DNA of 7,809 nt from Geodermatophilaceae bacterium (GCA_013811805.1 JACCUM010000369.1:1-7809); one strand, 5' to 3'; counted from the stretch's first letter, positions 1 to 6,059 are shown. Made by a program: numbers and translations. The notes: a model not told the origin generated them from the letters alone.

Positions 1-60
1 GAGTACAACCGGGGACAGTCACTCGCCGCCCCGGCCGAGACGCTCCGTCGGGCCCTGTAA
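1..60 (+). CDS. Possible C-terminal end of an unidentified protein, cut by the window edge
   Basis: Frame 1 is open from the first base to a TAA at 58-60 and encodes 19 residues, EYNRGQSLAAPAETLRRAL. Nearly all codons end in G or C, as expected for coding DNA in this genome, but so short a stretch could be open by chance. I do not recognise the family. If real, the rest of the gene lies upstream of the window. Low confidence. Confidence 0.25.
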   Translation, partial: EYNRGQSLAAPAETLRRAL

Positions 61-379
61 CCGACACCGCTGCGACCAACGGCCCATCCGCGCCGAAGAC
101 CCGCGGGACACCCAGGACACCTCCGGCTCGCGCCGCCATACGACGACCATGACAGGCGCAGAGAGCACCGCGGCCTCGGGCAGCATCGCGGCTCCATCAG
201 GCCCTGCCCCGCCGGCCGGCACTCGAGCCGCCCAGGCGGCCGTCTTCCGCAACCAAGACTATGCCGCGATGGAGAATCCCGCGGCTGTCCCCCTCGACCG
301 GCTCTACCACAGGCACCAGCGTAGGAGCCGGCGCTGTTGTGTTCGTTTGTTGAGACGGTCGCGCAATTTCTTTGTCCTT

Positions 380-416
380 CTGCGGACTGGATGCGGACAA
401 TCCACAGTAGACAGTT
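380..416 (+). repeat. 37-bp direct repeat, copy 1 (with complete palindrome)
   Basis: This segment recurs at 938-974 with a single mismatch (A391 versus C949). Here the repeat runs on into a 20-bp imperfect palindrome at 405-424, CAGTAGACAGTTGTCCACTG, in which 8 of 10 arm positions pair. GGACAA at 395-400 and TTGTCC at 415-420 also form an inverted pair. A regulator operator, a recombination site or an island-specific repeat are all possible. TTGTCCACT at 415-423 and CAATCCACA at 398-406 resemble DnaA boxes only loosely. Confidence 0.85.
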
Positions 417-937
417 GTCCACTGCGGGGGTCGCATGCCAACAGCCCGTGCCCACGAGATTCCCTCGTTCTCGCACCCAGCGCCGTCGGTTCTGAAACCG
501 CGCCGCCCGGAGCCCCCGCAAGTGCCTGCGCAGTCCGCGAAGATAAGCACTGGATTGGCATCCAAGCAAGGCGTGGAGATCGCCAAAACGACGATCTGTT
601 CCGCGACCAACTTGTCAGTGACGAAGAAGCTTTCCCGACCGGAGTGATCGCGGGAAAATCACCCAAGCCCGCGGCGGTCCCCACGCACAGCAACATCCGT
701 CGAACCATGTGTGTCACCCCGCCCGTCAACGCCGACCGCAGGAGGGCTGACGACGAGGACTCCCCGCGGACTGGCGTAGGCGAATTAAGCCTCTAGCCTC
801 CGCCGATGCGGGGCCGCGCAGTTGACCCAGAACCACGCCTGCGTGATTGGGAGTCGTTTACTGCCAACGAAACAGGGCACTGAACAGGTCTTATACCCGC
901 TCGTACCGTTGGACGATGTTGACCGTTTGTGATCATC

Positions 938-974
938 CTGCGGACTGGCTGCGGACAATCCACAGTAGACAGTT
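938..974 (+). repeat. 37-bp direct repeat, copy 2 (palindrome interrupted)
   Basis: This is the second copy of the repeat at 380-416, in the same orientation and 558 bp downstream. Identity stops at 974, after CAGTAGACAGTT. The right half of the palindrome present in copy 1 is missing and unrelated sequence follows. Identity also starts abruptly at 938. The 36/37 match is far above chance, so the two copies share an origin. Confidence 0.85.
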
Positions 975-979
975 AGGCT

Positions 980-1429
980 CTACAGGATCGCCGACCGGCG
1001 GCGCCTGACCCACGAGTCAACTGAAGTCGGGGCAGACCCGTTCATCGGCAACAGCACCTCGCTATTCGGCGCGCGCCCTGTGTCAGGTCGGATAAGCCAC
1101 GCTTCGACCAGGGGACGCGGCGTTGATTGACTTCGAGGGCCTTGGGTGTTAACGGCGGCGTCGCTTTCGAACCGGCTCCTCGTCCCGGGTTCCTTCGACA
1201 GATCTCGTTGACAATCACCCGCCGTCCGTCTCATGTTAGCGACGTGGTGGTAGACCGACATCGGCTTGACGCCGACTTCTTGGGCGAGCGAACGGATCGT
1301 CAGCGCTCCGATCCCCCCCCGCATCGGCGGCCGCGACGGCGCCGCGCACACCCGCTCTCGGTGAGTGGAGCGCGCTCCTGAGGACTGTCCCTGACTGGCT
1401 TCGATCCGCTGGGTGAGCCTGGTGCGCAA
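980..1429 (-). pseudogene. Degraded TetR-family transcriptional regulator
   Basis: A minus-strand frame of 149 codons (TTG start at 1429) contains a typical TetR N-terminal DNA-binding domain: about residues 25-66, including GALTIRSLAQEVGV and KPMSVYHHVAN, which match the HTH and recognition helix of the TetR group with VKPMxxYxHVxN. After this point (plus-strand position about 1232) similarity stops, and the remaining residues look nothing like a TetR ligand-binding domain. The protein is also shorter than the usual 190-220 residues. Between residues about 32 and 41 the expected AAVAAADAGG is found only in another frame. This implies a one-base loss near 1340 and a one-base gain in the run of eight C at 1313-1320, so the ORF stays open with ten wrong residues. 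Probably non-functional. Its former target cannot be told. Confidence 0.7.
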
Positions 1430-1438
1430 ACGGGGTGA

Positions 1439-1672
1439 CCACGCATTCCTTCAACGCCGGCCAGCGGCTCGTCGACCGAGGCCGGTCCTGGCGATCAGTT
1501 TCTCACCCTGTATCCGCACCCGGAGCGCTACGACAAGATGCTCCAGGGTGCCGGCAGGCGCCTCCCGCCCCGCGCCCTGGTGGTGCCCCACGAGTCGATC
1601 GCCAAAATCGAGCTGCTCGCCAAACCCCCGCGGGGCACCCGCTCACTGGTCACGCTGCGGCCCCCGCGCTGA
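1439..1672 (+). pseudogene. Start-less coding remnant, family not recognised
   Basis: Frame 2 is open from just after a TGA at 1436-1438 to a TGA at 1670-1672. From 1493 the translation looks like genuine protein: DQFLTLYPHPERYDKMLQ, then GRRLPPRALVVPHESIAKIE and a basic end RSLVTLRPPR. Codons in this part are strongly G/C-ending. No ATG, GTG or TTG precedes the conserved-looking part, so the fragment has lost its 5' end. The alternation VVPHESIAKIELLAK followed by a strand-like RSLVTLRPP would fit a small beta-rich domain, but this is only an impression. I do not recognise the family. The neighbouring remnants suggest it was cut off by rearrangement. Confidence 0.4.
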
Positions 1673-1726
1673 TCGCGGGGCGATCTCGGGCTAGATCAGC
1701 TCTGGACCGAAGTTACGTAGCTTGTT

Positions 1727-1950
1727 ATGAGCGAATCCCCCTCGCGACCGAGTTCGGGACGCGCCGCTCGCGGTGCCGCGGGACCGTAACTGGGCTGGAA
1801 CTGGATCGCCTTGGTTCGTCCGGTGGACCCTTGTTCTTCCTCCTGCTCGCGCTCAGCGAAACGTCGTGCGGCTCACGGCGGCCGTCGCGCTCATCGAGGC
1901 GATCGCGACTGCCTGGCTGTCTGGTGCTGGCCGGCCTGCTCGACGCGTGA
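1727..1950 (+). pseudogene. Frameshifted remnant of a small membrane protein
   Basis: An ATG at 1727 opens a frame (MSESPSRPSSGRAARGAAGP) that stops at once at 1787-1789. A neighbouring frame then gives GLELDRLGSSGGPLFFLLLA. A third gives NVVRLTAAVALIEAIATAWL, and the second frame returns with VLAGLLDA and a TGA at 1948-1950. Read together, the pieces make a roughly 70-residue protein with a polar N-terminus and two hydrophobic segments (about 1829-1850 and 1868-1920). That would need about three indels. No family is recognised and no good ribosome binding site precedes 1727. Alternatively the hydrophobic stretches are chance reading of G+C-rich DNA. Confidence 0.3.
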
Positions 1951-2031
1951 GGTGCACGTTGCATCCCGGCCTGGTCGGGAAGCCGAGACGTTCACGCCTG
2001 GGGTCTGACCGCCCAGCGTTACCGTCGAGGC

Positions 2032-2259
2032 GTGTCGACGAACCCAGGTGGCAACGACACGGCCGCTTGCATCGAGCGGTACGCGGACGTCTGGGCGCAC
2101 TGCCTGCCCGGGGGCCCGCACAATCGCAAGCTCACCTACCCCGAGGACCTGCTGATCGCCGAGCGGCTGCTCTCCCGTGGAATTGCCGCGCCGGTGCAGC
2201 GCGCGGGCAAACCACAGACCTCGCCCGGTCAGTCGCCGACCCGAACGATGCCCGGATGA
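2032..2259 (+). CDS. Small uncharacterised protein translationally coupled to the MFS permease
   Basis: This is a 75-residue ORF beginning at GTG 2032 and ending in TGA 2257-2259, which overlaps the ATG of the permease at 2256-2258 (ATGA). The central part (ACIERYADVWAHCL, then KLTYPEDLLIAERLLSRGI) looks like real, partly helical soluble protein. The last 18 residues are Pro/Ser/Thr-rich and uninformative. No signal peptide or membrane segment is visible. The ribosome binding site is poor (GAGG ending one base before the GTG). The frame is open upstream to 1951 without another standard start, so the N-terminus is uncertain. I do not recognise the family. The coupling suggests the two are made together, possibly as transporter and accessory protein. 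Alternatively it is only a leader ORF that governs permease translation. Confidence 0.55.
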   Translation: MSTNPGGNDTAACIERYADVWAHCLPGGPHNRKLTYPEDLLIAERLLSRGIAAPVQRAGKPQTSPGQSPTRTMPG

Positions 2260-3437
2260 GCCACTGGCGGCCGATCGCGGGTGCCGTGCTGCTCGATCTC
2301 GCGGTCAGCCCGCTGTTCGCCTGGGCCGTCTTCACGCCGCGCCTGAGCCGTGAACTCGGCGTCGACCAGCCCGCCCTGGCGACGGTGTTCTCGGTCGGGT
2401 TAGCCGCCTTCACCGTTGGCGTTCTCGTCGGCGGCCGACTGGCCGACCGGATGGCCCCGCGGCGGCTGGCCACGATCTGTCTGGTCGGCACCGTGGCAGG
2501 TCTGGCCGGCAGTTCGATCGCGACGTCGGTGACCACCCTGGCCCTGACGTTCGGGATCACCCTCGGGGGCAGCACCGGAGTCGGGTACGCTACCGCAGTC
2601 CGCGTCGCCGGCACCGCCGCGTCACGACGCGGGCTGGGACTCAGCCTCGTCGTCAGCGCCTACGCCGCCGGGACCATGGTCCTGGCACCAACGGTCACGG
2701 TCCTGCTCCACGCCTTCAGCCGGACCACGACGATGCTGATCCTCGCCGGCCTGGCCGGAGTTCTCCTGGCCGTCTCGGTCTACCTGCTGCCGCCACAGGT
2801 CACCGGTGGCGATTCGGCGCAGGTACCTCTGCGACGCCCCGGCCCCATCCCGCGTGCCAAGGTTGTCGCACTCTGGGTCATCTTCTGCCTGGGCAGTGCG
2901 CCGGCCCTGGCCGCCTTCGCCCAGGCCGGTGAGCTGGTTGGCAACCCGCGCGCGACCACGGTCGCGGTGGCGATGCTCAGTGCCGGCAACCTCGCCGGGC
3001 GACTCATCGCTGGCCCGCTGTCGGACCGGATCGGCACCTCCCCGGCACTGCACGGTAACGTCGCACTACTGGCGCTGGCCTGTCTACCGGTGGCATTAGG
3101 CGCGACGGGAACGCCGGTGCTGGTGTCCTTGCTCCTGCTCGGCACTCAGTATGGGGCACTGTCGGCACTGGTCCCGGCCGCAACGGCCAGCGCGGTCCCC
3201 GCCCAGCGTTTCGGCGCCACATACGGGCTGGTCTTCACCGGCTGGGGCCTGGCCGGACTGGTCGCACCCATCGCCGCCGCATCGGCCGCCGACTCCGTTG
3301 GTGTCAACGGTCTGAGTCGGGTCGCACTGGGCATGGCAGTGCTGACCTGGACCGCGGTCATCGGATACGGGCTGACGTCGCGGCAAGCAGGACGGAAACC
3401 TGCGCGCGACCGTCGTGGACCGGGTCGATGTCGGTGA
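2256..3437 (+). CDS. MFS transporter of the OFA (oxalate/formate antiporter-like) family
   Basis: The product has 393 residues, near the 400-430 usual for the family, with about twelve hydrophobic segments of a cytoplasmic-membrane permease. The loop between segments 2 and 3 has the MFS signature GGRLADRMAPRR (residues 59-70). Its weaker repeat GPLSDRIG sits at 253-260. GGSTGVGYATAVRV (104-117), RRGLGLSLVVSAYAAG (124-139) and the stretch around FGATYGLVFTGWGLAGLVAP (319-338) are typical of OFA/monocarboxylate carriers, so a small organic acid is the likely substrate. Which one cannot be read from sequence. I chose the ATG at 2256 because it overlaps the TGA of the upstream small ORF and places the first membrane segment at about residue 8. 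The open frame extends upstream to 1773 without membrane-protein character. The last residues, roughly 383-393, are Arg/Gly-rich and appear to be read from the adjoining IS1634-type fragment, so the original tail has probably been replaced. All membrane segments remain. Confidence 0.93.
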   Translation: MSHWRPIAGAVLLDLAVSPLFAWAVFTPRLSRELGVDQPALATVFSVGLAAFTVGVLVGGRLADRMAPRRLATICLVGTVAGLAGSSIATSVTTLALTFGITLGGSTGVGYATAVRVAGTAASRRGLGLSLVVSAYAAGTMVLAPTVTVLLHAFSRTTTMLILAGLAGVLLAVSVYLLPPQVTGGDSAQVPLRRPGPIPRAKVVALWVIFCLGSAPALAAFAQAGELVGNPRATTVAVAMLSAGNLAGRLIAGPLSDRIGTSPALHGNVALLALACLPVALGATGTPVLVSLLLLGTQYGALSALVPAATASAVPAQRFGATYGLVFTGWGLAGLVAPIAAASAADSVGVNGLSRVALGMAVLTWTAVIGYGLTSRQAGRKPARDRRGPGRCR

Positions 3438-3642
3438 GGATTCGTCGGGCGCGAGGTCGGCCGCGCTCGCCGGGGCCGAGCAGCACGGTTTCTTGGATGC
3501 CGGCCAGGCTGGCAGGTAGTTCGCGCACGCTGATGTCGATGCCAGCGCCTGCGGCCTTGCGGCGCATCGGGTGAGCGACAGCCAGGGCGAGAACGCAGCA
3601 GAAGAGGTGGACGCGGATCTTGGAGTCGATCCAGTGAAACCT
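3416..3642 (-). pseudogene. C-terminal fragment of an IS1634-type (IS4 superfamily) transposase
   Basis: Read on the minus strand, this gives FHWIDSKIRVHLFCCVLALAVAH, then SVRELPASLAGIQETVL, then GERGRPRARRILTDIDPV. This succession is that of the C-terminal end of IS1634-like DDE transposases, where a W-x-D-S-K-I-R-V-H segment begins the conserved block after the catalytic Glu region. Only about 75 residues of a protein usually 450-600 long are present, and the DDE triad is absent. Upstream on the minus strand the match ends near 3642, where amidase-like sequence begins on the other strand. Downstream it ends near 3416, where the permease tail overlaps. The expected last residues of the transposase are not seen. 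This is a dead remnant, marking an old insertion or recombination point. Confidence 0.8.
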
Positions 3643-3825
3643 TGGGCTGTCACGCTCGCCGGGCACGTCGCGGCCAAGCGGCTGTCGCCGGTCGAGGTGG
3701 TCGACGCGGTCCTGGACCGGCTGGACCGGCTTGACCCTGTGCTGCACGCGTTCACCACGGTCGTCCCCGAGCAGGCCCGGCAGCGGGCCAAGCATCTGGA
3801 GGCCGACATCGCGGCCGGCTCCACC
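3643..3825 (+). pseudogene. N-terminal fragment of an amidase-signature family enzyme
   Basis: The frame translates to TLAGHVAAKRLSPVEVVDAV, then LDRLDRLDPVLHAFTTVVPE, then QARQRAKHLEADIAAG. This is the usual start of amidase-signature hydrolases (GatA-like): helix, SPVEVVxAxLxRIxxLxPxLxAF, then the Ala-rich helix that precedes the PLxGVPVxVKD block. After DIAAG (about 3820) the match stops, and the frame ends in a TAG at 3862-3864 without the Lys-Ser-Ser catalytic region. About 60 of a usual 450-500 residues remain. The open frame can be traced back to a GTG at 3571, but that part is reverse reading of the IS1634 fragment, so the true start is lost. The enzyme cannot work. Confidence 0.72.
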
Positions 3826-3865
3826 GCCACCAGGCCCACTGTCCTGTGCGCATCCGAACGGTAGC

Positions 3866-4358
3866 CGAGAGTGGAGCCTGGAAGATCTGATCGAGTCCTG
3901 GTCGCTGACCGATGACGACCGGCGGCTGCTGGCCAACAAGAGCGGGTTCACGCGGCTGGGATTCGCGCTCATGGTCAAGTTCTTCGAGATCGAGGCCCGC
4001 TTCCCTGAGCGGCATTACGAGTTCCCGTCCGCGGCGGTCGAGTTCGTCGCCAAGCAGATCCGTGTCGGCGTCAGCGAGTTCACGTTCTACCAGTTCAAGG
4101 GCCGCACCGCGGAGTACCACCGGGCGCAGATCCGGGCCCATTTCGGGTCCGTGAGGCTACCCGCGCTGACGAGAAGCGGCTGAGCGCGTGGCTGGCTGGC
4201 GAGGTCTGCCCGAGCGAGCTGAACGGGGTGCGGCAGAAGGAGGCGCTGCTGGCCCGGTGTCGGGCCGAGCACATCGAACCGCGGGCCGCGCCGATCGGAT
4301 CATTAACTCGGCGAACGCCACCGCCGACGAGCGGTTCGTCGCGACGACGGTGTCCCGT
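3866..4358 (+). pseudogene. N-terminal fragment of a Tn3-family transposase with two frameshifts
   Basis: The translation begins REWSLEDLIESWSLTDDD, then LLANKSGFTRLGFALMVKFF, EIEARFPERHYEF and FKGRTAEYHRAQIRAHFG. This is the DUF4158 domain at the start of Tn3-family transposases. The frame changes at about 4147, where one T appears to be missing (HFG then FREATRADEKRLSAWLAGEV in the next frame). It changes again at about 4282, where one C is missing from the expected IEPPGR (RAEHIEP, then GRADRIINSANATADERFVA). Homology ends near VSR at 4358. About 165 of nearly 1000 residues are present, so the DDE catalytic part is absent. The initiator Met is also not visible. No 38-bp Tn3-type terminal repeat, resolvase or res site was found nearby. 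Confidence 0.88.
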
Positions 4359-4592
4359 GGCCGCCCGCGCCGGGTCTCATCGTGCATTTTCTGGCGCGCC
4401 TCGTCGTCGAGCGCGTCCTCGACGCGACGATCTGGCCGAATGGCCGGTGGCTGCCGGACCTATCGGGACACCGCTGCCGCGATCGTCGATGCCGGCTTCA
4501 CGATCACCGACCTTCAGCACGTGCGCTTTCCCGATCTGCGGATCACGCTCCCGACCTCGGCGAACATCCTCGGGGCGGCGCTGCGCGCCTAG
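4359..4592 (+). pseudogene. C-terminal fragment of a SAM-dependent methyltransferase, frameshifted
   Basis: Frame 2 gives APGLIVHFLARLVVERVLDA followed by TIWP. From the ATG at 4440 frame 3 continues with MAGGCRTYRDTAAAIVDAGF, ITDLQHVRFPDLRI and TSANILGAALRA, ending in TAG 4590-4592. The order GGCxxxRDTxxAIxxAGF, then FPDL, then TSxxILGxA is that seen at the C-terminal end of class I methyltransferases of the UbiE/phosphatidylethanolamine-N-methyltransferase-like type, outside the SAM-binding motifs. A frame change near 4437 (one base gained or two lost) joins the parts. The SAM-binding GxGxG region is missing, so it cannot be active. The left end abuts the Tn3 fragment within about 10 bp. 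The right end lies 55 bp from the convergent amidohydrolase gene. Confidence 0.68.
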
Positions 4593-4647
4593 CGACTGCC
4601 TTACCTCAGATCGCGCCGACGCCGGCGCACCGGAGGATCTCGACGCG

Positions 4648-5661
4648 TCAGCCATGTACCTGCGGTTTGCCGAGCCGGCTGACGACGTCGTCGACGTCCA
4701 TCCCGTGCAGGCGCAGCAGATTTTCGCCCAAGATCTTGCGCCGTCCGGCCTCGGTGAGCTGTGGGTAGCCATACCCGTCGCAGAGGTCCTGCGGGATCTG
4801 GAAGTCCATGAACGCGCGCAGGGCCCACTGGGGATGGAAGATCGGCGCCTCGCTCCCGTACACGATCTTGTCCTCCCCGCACCAGAAGAGCAGCTTGCCG
4901 AGGATCTCGGCGAACATGCGCGGCGCGCGTACCAGGAAGTTGATCGTTGCGGCGAGTGAAGCGTAGAGGTTGGCGTGCCGGATCAGCTGCCAGCACGTCT
5001 CGTCGATGAACGGCAGGCCGACGTGGAAGATCACGAAGTTGATGTCCGGGAAGGCAGCGGCGCAACCGTCCATGTCCCAGGTCTGGGTAGACTCCACCGG
5101 CTGCGGGCCGAGCGGGACACCCTTGTGTACGCCGATCAGGTTGATCCCGAGTTCCTGGGCCTTCTCGAAGAGTGGGAACGCGATCTGCGGGTCATCCATC
5201 CGCCACGGGAACGGCGTACCGAAGTCGTATCGGACGTTGTAGAACTTGAACGCCTTGGCGTTGAACTCACCGACCTGGCGCTCCATGTCATCGAGTGCGC
5301 GGCGGCCCTCCAGCGGGTTCACCGTCCCCCAGTAGATGGTCCGTTCCGGATCCCGTGCGGCGAGGTCCTGACACTCCGACAGCGGCGAGAGCCCGTCCTT
5401 GAACATGTCGGTCAGCGGAAGCGGCATCGCCACGAGCATGTCGGTGTCGGACTGGTCGTAGACCATCTCCTGGATGTCGTTGGCCGTCCACTGTCGCAGC
5501 CATTCTTCTTGCGGGAGAACGGTTTCCCCCTCCGGAGTCAGCGTCGCGTGGAAGGCGTACAGGTGGTTGATGAACATCTCGCCGGGACGGCCGAAGGCGT
5601 TCTTGGGGTTGGCGTTGAAGGGATGTGCAACGCCGTCGAAGACAAAGGTGTCACCAATCAT
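4648..5661 (-). CDS. Amidohydrolase-2 family protein (TIM-barrel, ACMSD-like fold)
   Basis: A 337-residue protein of normal length for the family. It starts at ATG 5661, with GGAGG 7 bases upstream. The ATG overlaps the TGA of the DUF59 gene (ATGA), so the two are one translationally coupled operon. Features of amidohydrolase-2 proteins are visible: the first strand VFDGVAHPFN (7-16), AFKFYNV (137-143), INLIGVHKG (173-181), NFVIFHVGLP (208-217) and IVYGSEAP (266-273), with a final KILGENLLRLHG (309-320). The metal site is unusual. The N-terminal HxH is replaced by H13-P-F-N16, and the usual Asp of GSDxP is Glu271, while His179 and His213 remain. Metal use and substrate are therefore uncertain. 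From memory, close relatives sit beside a DUF59 protein in propane-type soluble diiron monooxygenase operons, where their role is not established. No signal peptide is seen, so it is cytoplasmic. Confidence 0.93.
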   Translation of the reverse strand: MIGDTFVFDGVAHPFNANPKNAFGRPGEMFINHLYAFHATLTPEGETVLPQEEWLRQWTANDIQEMVYDQSDTDMLVAMPLPLTDMFKDGLSPLSECQDLAARDPERTIYWGTVNPLEGRRALDDMERQVGEFNAKAFKFYNVRYDFGTPFPWRMDDPQIAFPLFEKAQELGINLIGVHKGVPLGPQPVESTQTWDMDGCAAAFPDINFVIFHVGLPFIDETCWQLIRHANLYASLAATINFLVRAPRMFAEILGKLLFWCGEDKIVYGSEAPIFHPQWALRAFMDFQIPQDLCDGYGYPQLTEAGRRKILGENLLRLHGMDVDDVVSRLGKPQVHG

Positions 5662-6059
5662 GAGGGGCCTCCGGAGCTGAGAATTGACATGGGCGCGGGA
5701 TGGGCGGCCAGGTAGTCATCGCGGCTGGTTACCTGGGCGGGGTCTGGCAGGAAACGGAGCTTGCGGCGTGCGGCCTCGGACATGCGATCGGTGGTCCACG
5801 CGGTGTCCCAGACGATCTCGACCTCGGATTCGGTGACGCCGGGGATTGCGGCAATCCGGTCCTCGACCTCCAGGAGCACCTTGGATGCGAAGGGGCACCA
5901 GCCGGAGGTCAGGAGCAGTTCGACCCGCACAGCACCTGAGTCGTCCTGGGCTGCGGTGTGCAGCAACCCCATGTCGACGACCGAGATGCCCTTTTCCCGG
6001 CAGCACGGGTCGTAGACGTCCTGCAGGGCCGCGGAAACCTGGGGCAGCACGTTCCTCAT
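5658..6059 (-). CDS. MIP18/DUF59 family (PaaD-like) metal-sulfur cluster assembly protein
   Basis: A 133-residue protein starting at ATG 6059. It is preceded by a strong AGGAGG (minus strand, 6067-6072) with a 7-base spacer, which decides this start over the longer open frame reaching 6317. It shows the PF01883 pattern: DVYDP (14-18), SVVDMGLLH (26-34), a strand VRVELLLTSGWCPFA (44-58) with the single conserved Cys55-Pro56, AIPGV (71-75), and VWDTAWTTDRMSEAARRKL (83-101), the counterpart of the family's WxPxWTxDxMSExAR. Members such as PaaD and SufT help insert FeS or other metal clusters into target enzymes. Extra cysteines at 19-20 are not a family feature that I know. As first gene of the operon it is coupled to the amidohydrolase, so its client may be that protein or a metalloenzyme elsewhere. 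Transcription probably starts in the gap shared with the IclR gene. Confidence 0.92.
   Translation of the reverse strand: MRNVLPQVSAALQDVYDPCCREKGISVVDMGLLHTAAQDDSGAVRVELLLTSGWCPFASKVLLEVEDRIAAIPGVTESEVEIVWDTAWTTDRMSEAARRKLRFLPDPAQVTSRDDYLAAHPAPMSILSSGGPS

Larger units (their letters stand above)
61..979. other. About 0.9 kb without a recognisable gene
   Basis: Several open frames cross this stretch on both strands, the longest being 149-796 on the plus strand. Their products are rich in Arg, Pro, Ser and Cys, show no domain pattern, and overlap each other in opposite directions, so I treat them as chance ORFs. One 70-residue frame (435-647, plus) starts 5 bases after a run of five G and right behind repeat copy 1. 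It is the only one I would not dismiss outright, but nothing in it is recognisable. The stretch holds both copies of the 37-bp direct repeat. It is probably decayed intergenic or island DNA. Confidence 0.5.

Noticed and set aside
285..315. Resemblance of the minus strand (GGTAGAGCCGGTCGAGG) to short interspersed repeats of the type GGTCGAGCTTGTCGAGACC seen in some actinomycetes
   Set aside because: Several mismatches and only one copy in the window. It is not enough to call a REP-like element.
395..424. DnaA-box-like words (CAATCCACA, TTGTCCACT), perhaps a plasmid origin
   Set aside because: Each differs from the TTGTCCACA/TTATCCACA consensus and there are only two, with no AT-rich segment, Rep gene or iterons.
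149..796. Open frame of 215 codons on the plus strand, with overlapping minus-strand frames at 197-610 and 304-729
   Set aside because: Long frames arise easily in high-G+C DNA. The products are low-complexity and Arg/Pro/Ser-rich, with no family pattern and no convincing ribosome binding site.
1773..2255. Upstream extension of the permease frame to give a 554-residue protein
   Set aside because: The added 161 residues are not membrane-protein-like and overlap other remnants. The ATG at 2256 fits both the family start and the ATGA coupling.
3713..3731. Short tandem repetition (CTGGACCGG twice) in the amidase fragment
   Set aside because: Explained by the coding sequence LDRLDRL of the amidase N-terminal helix.
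4228..4959. Plus-strand open frame of 243 codons across the methyltransferase remnant and the amidohydrolase gene
   Set aside because: Beyond about 4300 it is the mirror frame of better-supported coding. Its first part is only the middle segment of the Tn3 fragment.
4975..5715. Plus-strand frame of 246 codons opposite the amidohydrolase
   Set aside because: It lies antisense to a full-length, family-matching gene. Its composition (Val/Leu/Arg/Glu/His-rich) is that of the complement of a high-G+C gene.
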